Shown here: one piece after another, positions 7,661 through 17,357 of the stretch | Layout: every line of letters begins with the position of its first letter | Position numbering within the stretch: position 1 is the stretch's first letter | From: Microcoleus vaginatus HSN003 | GTDB taxonomy: Bacteria; Cyanobacteriota; Cyanobacteriia; Cyanobacteriales; Microcoleaceae | Length of the DNA: 64,000 nt | Assembly (NCBI RefSeq): GCF_022701255.1 | Contig: NZ_CP031705.1 | Location: 1-64,000, forward strand | Direction: 5' to 3' | Program-made: the position numbers and the translations under genes | Notes under the pieces: model-generated | Databases searched by the model: none | What the model was told of the DNA's origin: nothing | The model's input: the letters and a program-made list of their open reading frames with translations, nothing else

Positions 7661-8893
7661 TTGATATTGTTAACCCTGCTAATTTTTTCTCTGATTGTAA
7701 GTAGAGCTTACACTAAGAATTTGCGCCGATCAGTCGAAAATGCGCCTCGAACCGACAGAAGTTTGGCTAAGCTGTCACCGGAGTCCGCCGCGCGGTTCCC
7801 TAAAGTTTCGGTAATCGTACCAGCATACAACGAGGCAGAGAATATTCGGGATTGCGCGATCGCCATTTTGGAGAGTACACGGCTGTCTGTGGACAACCTA
7901 GAGGTTTTGATTGTAGACGATCGATCGACAGACGACACGCTAGCGATCGCCCAAACCCTGCAACAGCACCTCAACGACCCCCGGCTTAAAATATTAGCAG
8001 GTCAGCCGCGACCAACCAACCAATATTGGGCGGGCAAAAACTGGGCCTGCGCCCAAGCTATTCAAATAGCAACCGGAGACTTCTTATTATTTATCGATGC
8101 CGACGTGCGACTCAAACCAGGGGCGATCGAAACCGCTATTGCAACAGCAGAAACTGAGAAAATAGATTTGTTCACCTGTATGCCAGCACTGGTTTGCGAG
8201 TGTTTTGCCGAGTGGTTAGTGCAGCCGTTAATGTTCAATCACCTAGCAGTTTGCTTCGACTTTACCGCCGTCAACGATCCCTCGAAAATAGACAGTGCTT
8301 TTGCGGGCGGGCCGTTCATGTTATTTAGGCGATCGGCTTACGAAAAAATCGGCGGTCACGAAGCAGTTGCCGGCGAAATTGTGGAAGATGTGGAATTAGC
8401 TAGACGCATCAAACGTGCGGGTTTAAAGCTCGGACTTTATTCCGGGTCAAATTTGGCATCCGTGCGGATGTATCGGTCTTGGAGCGCCTTGTGGGAAGGC
8501 TGGACAAAGAATCTGTATCTCGGCGCTAACCGCAGTTGGGGCATGATGGTTTACATGGCTGCAATTATGTTCTTTATTTATCCTATGCCGTGGATAGGAT
8601 TATTCATTATTCTGAAACAAATAATTTCCGTCTTCCCTCTTTCTTCTTCCGTCTTCTCTCTTCCTTCTTCCTTCTTCCTTCTTCCTTCTTCCTTCTTAGT
8701 AATAATCGTAATTTCGCAGCATTACACTTTGCGCCGCTTGGGTGCCGAGATTTCTGAATGTCCGACGAAATACTGGTGGTTGGGAGGTTTCGGAGGTGCG
8801 TTAGTGGCGGCGATGGCGATCGGTTCTGCGATTAAAACTGAAACTGGTTGGGGGTGGACTTGGCGCGGTAGAACTTTGCAAATTAAGAGTTAA
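7661..8893 (+). CDS. GT2-family glycosyltransferase, CruG-like (carotenoid glycosylation candidate)
   Basis: This is a 410-residue membrane glycosyltransferase. An N-terminal hydrophobic segment is followed by a GT-A fold: VSVIVPAYNEAENIRDC near residue 50, VDDRSTDDT near 88, the metal-binding FIDADVRL near 146, and the acceptor-side GEIVEDVELARR near 245. Two or three C-terminal spans end in a conserved-looking tail (IKTETGWGWTWRGRTL). The architecture and tail resemble CruG, the 2'-O-glycosyltransferase of myxol-type carotenoids, but other GT2 functions are possible. The start is a TTG with GAGG 10 bases upstream; TTG at 7667 is an alternative. Residues about 325-346 are encoded by a CTTCCTT repeat and replace part of a membrane region with a Ser/Phe/Leu-rich sequence. 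Confidence 0.85.
   Translation: MILLTLLIFSLIVSRAYTKNLRRSVENAPRTDRSLAKLSPESAARFPKVSVIVPAYNEAENIRDCAIAILESTRLSVDNLEVLIVDDRSTDDTLAIAQTLQQHLNDPRLKILAGQPRPTNQYWAGKNWACAQAIQIATGDFLLFIDADVRLKPGAIETAIATAETEKIDLFTCMPALVCECFAEWLVQPLMFNHLAVCFDFTAVNDPSKIDSAFAGGPFMLFRRSAYEKIGGHEAVAGEIVEDVELARRIKRAGLKLGLYSGSNLASVRMYRSWSALWEGWTKNLYLGANRSWGMMVYMAAIMFFIYPMPWIGLFIILKQIISVFPLSSSVFSLPSSFFLLPSSFLVIIVISQHYTLRRLGAEISECPTKYWWLGGFGGALVAAMAIGSAIKTETGWGWTWRGRTLQIKS
8637..8697 (+). repeat. In-frame CTTCCTT tandem repeat within the glycosyltransferase gene
   Basis: This pyrimidine-only run is made of CTTCCTT/CTTCTTC units, the same as the intergenic tract at 4315-4380. It encodes about 20 residues of Ser, Phe, Leu and Pro. 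The reading frame stays open on both sides. Confidence 0.85.
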
Positions 8894-9127
8894 TTAAGAC
8901 TTGCATATGGGGTTCCAGAAACCTGTTTTTTTTGTGATGCTCAATGACCCTTTTATGGGCGGGCTCTTCGGCCCACCCCACAATAAAACTCACTCTTTGT
9001 GGAACAGGCATCTTGCCTGTTCTGGAGAATGGTGTAATTTGTGGAACAGGCATCTTGCCTGTTCTTAAGAATGGTGTAATTTGGGGAACAGGCATCTTGC
9101 CTGTTCTTGAGAATGGTGTAAGATATT
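8894..9127. repeat. Intergenic region with three hairpin repeats at 42-base spacing
   Basis: Three copies of GAACAGGCATCTTGCCTGTTC lie at 9002-9022, 9044-9064 and 9086-9106, each followed by ..GAATGGTGTAA... They are preceded by GGGCGGGCTCTTCGGCCCAC and a CACAATAAAACTCACTCTTT segment that recurs beside other copies. All six frames through it give only repeat-derived peptides, so I call no gene here. Confidence 0.9.
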
Positions 9128-11401
9128 CTATACTTCCGCATAAACAAAAGCAGGTACGCGCTTGTAAGCAGGCGTGCCCGATCGCTTTTCAATCTCCGGG
9201 TGAAAAATCACATTAACTTCAGGATAAAACATCAAAGCAGCACCCTCACGAACCGCCCCGTAAATCACCTCGACATTTTCCATTTTCCCCACATTTCCCT
9301 GCACCGTAACCCGCTGATGTTCTTGAAAACCAGTGCTTTCTGCATCCGCGCGGTTCATTAAAATGCAGTTGCGGTGCGGCATTCCCCGATACTTGTCCTC
9401 AATTTTGTAAACCACAGTATTGTGCTGAGAATAGCTGCGTCCCGTCATCAATGCCACAACAATACCCTGTGTTGATTCCGATACCCCAAACTCTTTCGCT
9501 TCCGGTAATTTCAGCTTAGGTAAAGGCGCGACAAACATCTTCGCTTTCCCAGACTCAGTAGGAAATTTAGGTTCTGTAAAAATGCGACCGCTGATGGTGA
9601 ATTCCTCTTGGGTTTCATCAATGGTCGCTATTTTTTCATAGCCAGGGATAGTTTTAGCAATCAATTGCCGAACGTATTTTGTGTCTTGAAGTTGGCGCAA
9701 ATCAACGGGAAAATCGCCGTGAATTCTGCTCGCTAATTCTGTTAAAAAATGCACTTCAGGAATCAAATCAGAATTCTGGAGATGAGTTTCGCCCTCATCA
9801 TTTAAACGCACAAAATTATTACCGGCTTCCACCGTTGTTTTGTGGGGATTTTCAAAGCGATTCAGCACGGGAATCACAATTGTATTGTGTTTTGCCAATC
9901 CGTGAAAATGCCCTAAGTTCGGTTTGGTTGCGAGGTAGATAACGGTTTCAACATTGGCTAAAGCCTGTTTGGCCTGAGTTGAATCTGGATTCGCCCCGTA
10001 CAAATTACCGCCCAGACATATCAGGGTATCGACTTTGCCTGCATCTGCTGCTTCAATGAGCGATCGAGTGTCGTAGCCCTTAACAGGGCTGAGGGGACGA
10101 TTCAATAACTTTTCTAAAGCTTGTTGGATTTCTTTTTTCAGCTTCACAGTGACGCCCATAGAGCCGAATCCTTGGACGTTTGAGTGTCCTCTGACGGGCA
10201 TTAATCCCGCCCCTTCTTTGCCGACATTTCCTGTCATCAATGCCGTGTTGGCGATGCTGAAAACGTTATCTACACCGTTATCGTGTTGGGTAATTCCCAT
10301 CGCCCAACCGAATACAACCCGCTGGGACGTGCCGATAATTTTGGCTGCCGCCTCAATTTCTGCTTGGGAAACTCCGCAGGTTTTAGTAATAGTTTCCCAA
10401 GAGGTTTCGCGGGCGTGCTGTACTACTGCTTCCCAGCCTTCTGTATGAGCTTGTAAGTATTTTTCGTCCAGCAATCCTTGTTCGATTAAAGACTTTTGAA
10501 TGCCGACAAATAGCGCCGTATCGCTGCCGGGAATTGGTTGCAAGTATAGCGAGGAAATATCGGAACCGGGGATGAGAGACTTGACGGGAAATGCGGGAGA
10601 ACCAAACTTGACTAACCCGATTTCCATCACCGGATTGATTACAATTATTTTACCGCCTTTGTCGCGAATTTTAATTAACTCGTTCATCAAACGGGGATGG
10701 TTGTAGGAAGAATTGCTGCCCGCGAGCACGACGCAATCTGCTTCCTTCAAGTTTTCTAGACTCACTAACGAGGTGCGGGTGGCAAACATTTCGCTTAACC
10801 CGATTGTCGAGGGAGCATGGCAGAGATCGGAACAATCTGCTAAGTTATTGGAACCCATCGCCCGCATCATCAATTGCAGCAGAAAAGCGGCTTCGTTGGA
10901 AGAGCGACCGGAACTGTAAGAGGCCACTCTTTCGGGGGTTTTGCGAAAAGCAGCTTCGGCAATTTGATAAACTTCTTGCCAAGAAATGCGATCGTAATGA
11001 GATGAACCCGCCCGCAAAATCATCGGAAAACTCAGCCTTCCCAACCTATCGGCTTCCATTGAAGTTAATTGCTGAAGTTGTGCAATACTCTTCTTTTCAA
11101 AAAATTGAGTTGAGATAGCCGGCTTGATTTCAGCGGAGATTGCTTCGACGCTTTTCATGCACCGCTGAAGTTTTTCGCCCTCTTCATTTGTAAAACCTCC
11201 TTTCTGCCCGCCCGTGCCCCAAGAACAAGACAAACAAGCACTTTTGTGCAGCAAAGTTTTCCAAAGTTTCGGGCCTTCCGGGGACAATGTATGTTTTGCC
11301 CAATATTCTATTATGGGCAAACCGCCACCTATCTCTGGTGTTTCCTCGTTTGTCTCGTTGAAGGGCGGGATTGGTTGGACATTTTGGGAGTTGACATCCA
11401 T
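9128..11401 (-). CDS. FdhF/YdeP-family molybdopterin oxidoreductase
   Basis: This 757-residue protein belongs to the molybdopterin oxidoreductase superfamily. An N-terminal pair of cysteines (SACLSCSWGTGGQKGG, about residues 52-67) is followed by the molybdopterin-binding core (YSSGRSSNEAAFLLQ, GSNSSYNHPR, NPVMEIGLVKF, and GHSNVQGFGSMG near 405). The C-terminal dinucleotide-binding barrel starts near 640 (LMTGRSYSQHNT). Sequence order and the two-cysteine N-terminus fit the YdeP branch of formate dehydrogenase-like proteins, whose substrate is mostly unknown. No partner subunits (NAD or quinone module) and no cofactor genes lie beside it. I prefer the ATG at 11401 (MDVNS), with AAAGG upstream, over the TTG at 11446. 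Confidence 0.88.
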   Translation of the reverse strand: MDVNSQNVQPIPPFNETNEETPEIGGGLPIIEYWAKHTLSPEGPKLWKTLLHKSACLSCSWGTGGQKGGFTNEEGEKLQRCMKSVEAISAEIKPAISTQFFEKKSIAQLQQLTSMEADRLGRLSFPMILRAGSSHYDRISWQEVYQIAEAAFRKTPERVASYSSGRSSNEAAFLLQLMMRAMGSNNLADCSDLCHAPSTIGLSEMFATRTSLVSLENLKEADCVVLAGSNSSYNHPRLMNELIKIRDKGGKIIVINPVMEIGLVKFGSPAFPVKSLIPGSDISSLYLQPIPGSDTALFVGIQKSLIEQGLLDEKYLQAHTEGWEAVVQHARETSWETITKTCGVSQAEIEAAAKIIGTSQRVVFGWAMGITQHDNGVDNVFSIANTALMTGNVGKEGAGLMPVRGHSNVQGFGSMGVTVKLKKEIQQALEKLLNRPLSPVKGYDTRSLIEAADAGKVDTLICLGGNLYGANPDSTQAKQALANVETVIYLATKPNLGHFHGLAKHNTIVIPVLNRFENPHKTTVEAGNNFVRLNDEGETHLQNSDLIPEVHFLTELASRIHGDFPVDLRQLQDTKYVRQLIAKTIPGYEKIATIDETQEEFTISGRIFTEPKFPTESGKAKMFVAPLPKLKLPEAKEFGVSESTQGIVVALMTGRSYSQHNTVVYKIEDKYRGMPHRNCILMNRADAESTGFQEHQRVTVQGNVGKMENVEVIYGAVREGAALMFYPEVNVIFHPEIEKRSGTPAYKRVPAFVYAEV

Positions 11402-11612
11402 GCGGTTTACCTTTTGTTGGAATTGCGGATTGATGCGGCGGGGCAACCGCCAAAAAAGTTAAGTTCCTTACTGGAATTTTACCGCAAATTTATAGCAGAA
11501 AACACCAGTCAACAGATAAATATTTTAATCGCAATTCAAATCGAGGTTCGCAGTCACGAATGCAAGTTTTTATTCATCCGCCGACAGAGAAATGCAGTCC
11601 TCACTAAAGGGT

Positions 11613-14600
11613 TTACTTCTTCTTATTTAACGCCTGCTTCCCAAATCCAAGACAAAGCAGTCGATCGCCCTCAGCAACATTCGGGTCATTCTGCAAATAA
11701 TCTCCCAACCACTCGCAACTGCGAGCAATGATATTCTTCAGTTCCAAATTTTCCACAGGCAACAGAATTACAGTCCTATCCCTACTAGCAAAACCCAGAG
11801 TTTTGCTATCAGAACTAAAAGTAACGCTCAACACCCGATCGCTCGATTCCAAAGTCTTAGATAGCAGCGCCTTCTTGCCGTCAAAATCCCACAGCTTAAC
11901 AGTGTTGCCCCCACTTGCCACCGCAATCAACTTGCCGTCGGGACTAAAACTCACGCTTTCTACAGTATCGCTGTGGTCGAGTTTTTCAGTTAAATTAACT
12001 GCCTTGCCATCAAACCCCCACAAGTAAACTTTTTTGTCAGCGCAAGCAGCAGCAATAGTCTTACCATCGGGACTGAAGCTAACATTTTTAACCCTGTCCT
12101 GGTGGTCGAGAGTTTTCAGAATTTTCGCCGAAGAACCGTTAAATTCCCAGAGGTAAACTCTCTTTTCTCCGGTAATTTCAAAAGCCTTTTTCTTCCCGCT
12201 TGCCTTGTCCTCAGCAGCGGTAGCAGTAGCTATAGTTTGGCCGTCAGGACTGAAGCTAACGCTAATTACTGGATTGCTGTGATCTAGTTTTGCAAACAAA
12301 GTTGCTTTAGAACCGTTCCAGCGCCAGAGGTACAATTTGCGATCGGCATTGGCGGCGGCAATTATCTTTCCGTCGGGGCTAAAACTCACGCTTCTGACAA
12401 TGCCGCTGTGGCTGAGAGTATCTAATAGTTTGCCGTTTAAACTCCAGACTTTCACTGTTTTGTCATCGCTCGCCGAAGCAACAGTTTTATCATCAGGAGA
12501 AATGCTCACCCAGGTAACAGAATCCTTGTGACCTTCTAAGGCTTTAAATAAACTGCCGTCAGCCCGCCAAAGCCTCACGGTTTTGTCCCCGCTAGCAGAA
12601 GCAATTGTTTGGCCGTCAGCACTAAAACTGACTTTGTAAACCCAGTCTCCGTGTCCCGATAAAATCTTATTCAGCGGAGTGCTGTCCGGTTTCCAAATTT
12701 TCACTATTTTGTCCTTACTTGCGGAAGCAATAGTGCCATCGCCGCTGAAAGTTACGGCCCTCACATCGTCTTGATGTCCTCGAAAAGTATTGAGCAAAGT
12801 GCCGCTGCGACTCCAAACTTTCACCGTATCGTCTGCACTCCCGGTGACAATTTTTTTGCCGTCGCGACTGAAACTCGCGCTGACAACTTCATCGTTGTGT
12901 CCTTTGAGAGTTCGGAGTTCCTCACCGTTTCGGTTCCAAACTTTGGCTGTGGTGTCGGCACTTGCTGAGACGAGTTCTCCACTGTTTGGACTGAACTTAA
13001 TGCTGTACACAATGTCAGAATGTTTGGTTAGTGTTTTGGGATTAATTTGAAATTTATCGGTTTTACTTTCTCGGTTCCAAAGTTTGACAGTTTTGTCAAC
13101 ACTTGCTGAGGCTATTGTTTGGCCGTCGGGACTGAAACTGACGCCCAGAACCCAGTCTTTGTGTCCGCTTAAGGTTTGCAGCAATTTTTTGTTAGCCCGG
13201 TTCCAGATTTTGACGGTGTTGTCGTGACTGGCGGAAGCTAGGGTTTTGCCGTCTGGACTGAAAGTGACGCTGGTGACGATATCGCGGTGGCCGGAGAAAA
13301 TGCCGATTGCACTTTTGTCGTTATCTACTTGCCAAATTCTAATTGTACGATCGGCACAACCAGTAGCGATCGTTTTCCCATCAGGACTAAAACTAACACT
13401 CGTCACGATATCGCCGTGATTAAAAGTTTTTAATAACTTACCTTCTTTGCTCCACAATTTAACAGTTTTGTCAGCACTTGCCGAAGCAACTGAATTGCCG
13501 TCGGGGCTGACACTCACATCCAAAACAAACTTGCTGTGCTGCTCGAAACGGTTGCGTTCTTGCACCCCGGAAACTGCTTGTCTGAGTCTTTCAGCAATTT
13601 GATTTTTAGTGTCCACAGGCAGCGCTGTACTTTTCTGAGAATCACGACCAATTTTGATACTATTTCCCAACACTCCTAATTGATTTTTTTCATTAGAAAG
13701 CACCAAAGCTTCCGACGCGGAATTTAGGGCATCAGTCCGACTTTTTTCTGCTTCTTGCCGTGCGATTTCTGCTAATTTTGCTTGCTCGAATGCCATCCCC
13801 GAAACACCTGCGAGTACAAGCACTCCTACAACCGCCGCCCGCAATTGCCATCTCCGAGTGTGGTAAAGTTGAGCTTCCGCTTTGTACTGTTTGTCTCTAG
13901 CTTCCGACAGCAAAGCATCTTGCTCTCTGTCTTTGCGAATTTGTTCAATTTCATCTCGGTTAATTTGGTTTTGCTTTCGCAGTTCCTCAACTTCTGCCTT
14001 TTTATCTAATTCTTGCTGCTGGCGAATGAAGCTAACTAAATAATCGTGAACGAGCTGATAAAGCTCAGCAGGCAGTTCCGTCCAGCGAAAAACTAAACCC
14101 GAGTTTACTAACAGTTCTAAGACTAAATCTAATTTATCAGCTTCAGCAAATGTCGCTAACTTTGAGGCTAATTCTGCGCGGGTTTTTAGGGGACGTATCT
14201 CTTCTTCATCTGTGAGCAAATACAATACTCTGCGTGCAGCTACTTCATTCTCTGGGCCGCAATCTTTGATGACTTCTTCGAGAAAACTTTCGACTAATTT
14301 TTGTTGCGGATTGTTGCCAAGTTCCTGATATTGAGTTAAAGTTCTAATGTTCTCTTGTTGCAGTTGAGCGCCGACAAGTTGTAGTTCGATCGGGCGGACT
14401 TCTCCCAATTTTCCAGCTAAATTATTGACTAATTCTTCGATCAGCTCTGGTTCTAAGTAAAACTGCGCTCGCTCAGTTAAAGTGCGAATTACCGATCGCG
14501 CATCGACCAGCGAAAAATTTCCCAAATAAAACAGAATATTTTTGCTGAGAATGTCCTCTAAAATATCATTATTAACCAATCCTGTCGGGTTTTTGGGTCG

Positions 14601-16796
14601 GGAAAATTCCAGCAAATAGTGCAGGTAATCTTCCCGCAAACACAGGACGACTTTTAAATATTTGATTTTCAAGCATTCCCGCAAAAAATCAAAAAATATT
14701 TGTCTTTCCGCTGGCTCTTTCCACACGAAAAAAAATTCTTCAAATTGGTCAAATATCAGAACAGTCACTAAATGTTCGGAATTTCTTTGCAGCTCCTTGA
14801 TAATATTTTCGTATTCGATCGCCTGTTGTTGTATGATTAATTCTACTGGCTGTGACTGCTCCCTTTGATCCTCATTATTCCCAGTCGAGCCACCGTGAAA
14901 TCCCGAAATAACATTTCCCTGGACTGCACCTGCTTCTACTGGAAAATCTACCGGAGCAATTTCGGATACTGCTTCGGCAATTTCCGGATCGAATATTTCA
15001 GCTTTCCCAGCAGATAACTGTCTGGTCAATTCCCGTGGCCAGTTGTTGTAAACTTGCAGCACTATCGGCAAAACAGTCCGCATTTCTATTTTTTTTTGTT
15101 TGAGAGCTGGTACTAATCCTCCCGTGACTATTGAACTTTTGCCAACTCCAGACTGACCGTAAATTACTGTCAGTTTGTCGGGGGTATTGTTCATCCTATA
15201 TATTAAGCGGTTGAGGTCTTGCTCTCTACCGGAAGCTGTAATTTCGTCAGCAATAGTAGCAGCGTCAGCAACAGTTTCGGCGACGGAATTAACCGCTTCT
15301 CTGTGCGGCTGCAACTTTCCGGCTCCAATAAAAGCTCGGAACCGATAGGTGTGTTCCACCGCTCGATAATCTTGCTTAATTTGAAATGCTTCGAGATATT
15401 GTCCCCCCTGAAAATAGAGCGATCGCAGCATTTCTAAAACCCGCAAATACAGTTGCGGGTTGTAGCAAGGTTCGGTTTCCAAGCGAGCAAGCTCTAAATG
15501 TGCGATCGCCTCTTGCACCTCACCCAACTGACTCTGGGCCTCTGCTAAAATTAACCGATACAAGCCTAGATGCTGCGACTTTACAGGGCTTCCCTGTCCT
15601 GTCGCTTCTAAATTTGAGTTGAGAACGTCTACAGCCATTAAAGCCCATTCTTTCGCCCCTTGCCAGTTCTTTTGCTCTAAGACTACTCTAGCCAAAAAGC
15701 CGTAATCTTGAGCCAAATTAACTGCTGAATTTTCCATATTTTCATGTAACCTCCGAGCTTTGATAGCTAAATTCCAGAGTGCATCCCAATCTTCTAAATA
15801 CTGCAATACTTCGCCAAGTTGATTGATGAATATACCAACCGCATCCGGCCGTCCCGCCCCTTCTAAAACATCAATACATTCCTGAAAATAATTCTTAGCT
15901 TCCGTCCAGTAAGGACGGTTGCCGCTGCGGTGTTGTTCTGCTTGGAAGCGGTAGCAAAGACCGATGTGGAAGAGCAGAATTCCCTCTAACACCGGTGCTG
16001 GGTGAATGGTAAATAACAAATCGCTAAATTCTGTTTGGGTTCCAAGAAACGCTACTTGATGCTTCCAAAAACTGAGACTTTTTTGATACAATTCAATAGC
16101 CGCAGGGATGCGGTGACAAGCATATTCGTGCCGCCCGCGAATAAATTGCAAACTCGCTTCAATAGCTGGTTCTAACCTGATGTTGCAAGTTTGCAAGTCT
16201 TGGCTAGCCGACTCTAGTTCAGTCAAAGAATTGGCTCCGAGAATGGCAGAATTAGTTAAACGCCAATTGCCACTTTCTAAAATTTTGGAAAAAATGCGAT
16301 CGGCACTTTTGCCCAGGAAATCCACCAAGTCGTCGGGGCCGATCACAAATTCAACACTTGTCGTCCAAGTTTCGATATCTGTTACTAACCGAATCAGTTT
16401 TTTTAAGATTTTGTCTGTCACCCACAGCACCACCGGGAAGGGAAAATTATTCCGAAATTCTTCCCTCACGTAGTTGGTAGAAGTCAGCAGTCGATCGATC
16501 GCACTTACCGATTCCAATCCAAACACCATTAAAGCTGGCGGATGGCTGCAGGAAAGTTTGGTTTCTATCGTCGTGTAAAGAGTTTTAACAGATGGGGGAA
16601 GGACAATCTCTCGAATCTCGATACCAGACTCCTCCCGCAATTGCCTTACAATTTCCTCTCTCATCGCACTGTAATTGCACCGCACCAAAATCAGCGAAAA
16701 TTGCCCCTGAGACATTCTCAGAGTCCGGGTGAGAGTTTGCAGCGAACTTTTGTTTTGCTGTGCTGCGGTGTCTTGCTGGCAGTGCGAATTAATCAT
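11613..16796 (-). CDS. STAND-class NTPase with TPR-like region and 14 WD40 repeats
   Basis: This is a giant signalling or conflict-type ATPase of about 1,727 residues. The N-terminal ~200 residues form an alpha/beta domain (SLILVRCNYSAMREEIVRQL) that I cannot name. Helical TPR-like repeats cover about 210-500. A P-loop follows (YGQSGVGKSSIVTGGL, about 550), then Walker B (LIFDQFEEFFF, about 670) and a winged-helix-like region. A coiled coil and a hydrophobic segment (RAAVVGVLVLAGVSGMAF, about 960) precede fourteen WD40 repeats, enough for two seven-bladed propellers. In this class the propellers sense and the NTPase oligomerises. No effector enzyme is evident. The start is uncertain: ATG 16796 (MINSH) is used; ATG 16715 (MSQGQF) is a good alternative; a TTG at 16862 falls in a repeat. 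Confidence 0.92.
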   Translation of the reverse strand: MINSHCQQDTAAQQNKSSLQTLTRTLRMSQGQFSLILVRCNYSAMREEIVRQLREESGIEIREIVLPPSVKTLYTTIETKLSCSHPPALMVFGLESVSAIDRLLTSTNYVREEFRNNFPFPVVLWVTDKILKKLIRLVTDIETWTTSVEFVIGPDDLVDFLGKSADRIFSKILESGNWRLTNSAILGANSLTELESASQDLQTCNIRLEPAIEASLQFIRGRHEYACHRIPAAIELYQKSLSFWKHQVAFLGTQTEFSDLLFTIHPAPVLEGILLFHIGLCYRFQAEQHRSGNRPYWTEAKNYFQECIDVLEGAGRPDAVGIFINQLGEVLQYLEDWDALWNLAIKARRLHENMENSAVNLAQDYGFLARVVLEQKNWQGAKEWALMAVDVLNSNLEATGQGSPVKSQHLGLYRLILAEAQSQLGEVQEAIAHLELARLETEPCYNPQLYLRVLEMLRSLYFQGGQYLEAFQIKQDYRAVEHTYRFRAFIGAGKLQPHREAVNSVAETVADAATIADEITASGREQDLNRLIYRMNNTPDKLTVIYGQSGVGKSSIVTGGLVPALKQKKIEMRTVLPIVLQVYNNWPRELTRQLSAGKAEIFDPEIAEAVSEIAPVDFPVEAGAVQGNVISGFHGGSTGNNEDQREQSQPVELIIQQQAIEYENIIKELQRNSEHLVTVLIFDQFEEFFFVWKEPAERQIFFDFLRECLKIKYLKVVLCLREDYLHYLLEFSRPKNPTGLVNNDILEDILSKNILFYLGNFSLVDARSVIRTLTERAQFYLEPELIEELVNNLAGKLGEVRPIELQLVGAQLQQENIRTLTQYQELGNNPQQKLVESFLEEVIKDCGPENEVAARRVLYLLTDEEEIRPLKTRAELASKLATFAEADKLDLVLELLVNSGLVFRWTELPAELYQLVHDYLVSFIRQQQELDKKAEVEELRKQNQINRDEIEQIRKDREQDALLSEARDKQYKAEAQLYHTRRWQLRAAVVGVLVLAGVSGMAFEQAKLAEIARQEAEKSRTDALNSASEALVLSNEKNQLGVLGNSIKIGRDSQKSTALPVDTKNQIAERLRQAVSGVQERNRFEQHSKFVLDVSVSPDGNSVASASADKTVKLWSKEGKLLKTFNHGDIVTSVSFSPDGKTIATGCADRTIRIWQVDNDKSAIGIFSGHRDIVTSVTFSPDGKTLASASHDNTVKIWNRANKKLLQTLSGHKDWVLGVSFSPDGQTIASASVDKTVKLWNRESKTDKFQINPKTLTKHSDIVYSIKFSPNSGELVSASADTTAKVWNRNGEELRTLKGHNDEVVSASFSRDGKKIVTGSADDTVKVWSRSGTLLNTFRGHQDDVRAVTFSGDGTIASASKDKIVKIWKPDSTPLNKILSGHGDWVYKVSFSADGQTIASASGDKTVRLWRADGSLFKALEGHKDSVTWVSISPDDKTVASASDDKTVKVWSLNGKLLDTLSHSGIVRSVSFSPDGKIIAAANADRKLYLWRWNGSKATLFAKLDHSNPVISVSFSPDGQTIATATAAEDKASGKKKAFEITGEKRVYLWEFNGSSAKILKTLDHQDRVKNVSFSPDGKTIAAACADKKVYLWGFDGKAVNLTEKLDHSDTVESVSFSPDGKLIAVASGGNTVKLWDFDGKKALLSKTLESSDRVLSVTFSSDSKTLGFASRDRTVILLPVENLELKNIIARSCEWLGDYLQNDPNVAEGDRLLCLGFGKQALNKKK

Positions 16797-16853
16797 AATT
16801 AATATTTGAAAAAGTTTCTCAGGATAGGTGCTCTCAACTGCCGAAAAAAGGAA

Positions 16854-16979
16854 GTTCGGCAACGGATTATTTAACGGATGTCACGGATGGAGGTTCGGCA
16901 ATGGATTATTTAACGGATGTCACGGATGTAACGGATGGCAGTTCGGCAACGGATTATTTAACGGATGTAACGGATGGAA
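16854..16979 (+). repeat. Three-copy tandem repeat GTTCGGCAACGGATTATTTA...
   Basis: Three imperfect copies of about 40 bases begin with GTTCGGCAAYGGATTATTTA and end with nested CGGATGTAACGGATGG units. Copies start at about 16854, 16893 and 16941. They lie immediately upstream of the STAND NTPase, where its promoter would be expected. Confidence 0.85.
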
Positions 16980-17357
16980 GGAATCGACGGCAGGGGAAAG
17001 TGCAATTAAGAACATCCTAACCGTTTTGGCGGTTGCTCTAAGTTTACTTTTACCCGTTTTTATGTTTGCCAATCACTGCGAAAAATCATATGATTAATTT
17101 TATTTCTGCCCTTTTGGGCGATTTCCAATCACTGGGAACTATCAATTAGTTAAGTTTATTTCAGCCTGCATACTTATTATTTTAGCCGATCGCATTAAAG
17201 CATACCCAAAAAAATACATACTCTGTTATTCGCATATTCCCAGCAAAATCAACCGGATTTTACTGAAGTCTTGATAATTGCTCACATTCTACCCAGCAAA
17301 AGAGTCTTTGTTTGCGGGGCTTCCAGCCATCGCCCAAATCGCACAAATCCGATTGAG
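16980..17357. other. Intergenic region, possible tiny membrane peptide, otherwise nothing clear
   Basis: A short plus-strand frame at about 17005-17097 would encode a leader-like hydrophobic peptide (NILTVLAVALSLLLPVF...ANHCEKSYD). It has no ATG/GTG/TTG start in a good position; an AGGGG lies before an ATT. I do not call it a gene. The rest is AT-rich and holds no other signal that I can support. Confidence 0.4.

Noticed and set aside
8883..9216. Frames between the glycosyltransferase and molybdoenzyme genes
   Set aside because: They encode only repeat peptides.
11613..16796. Calling the STAND protein a named antiphage system
   Set aside because: Avs and related systems have defined effector domains that I cannot see here; the class alone does not prove defence.
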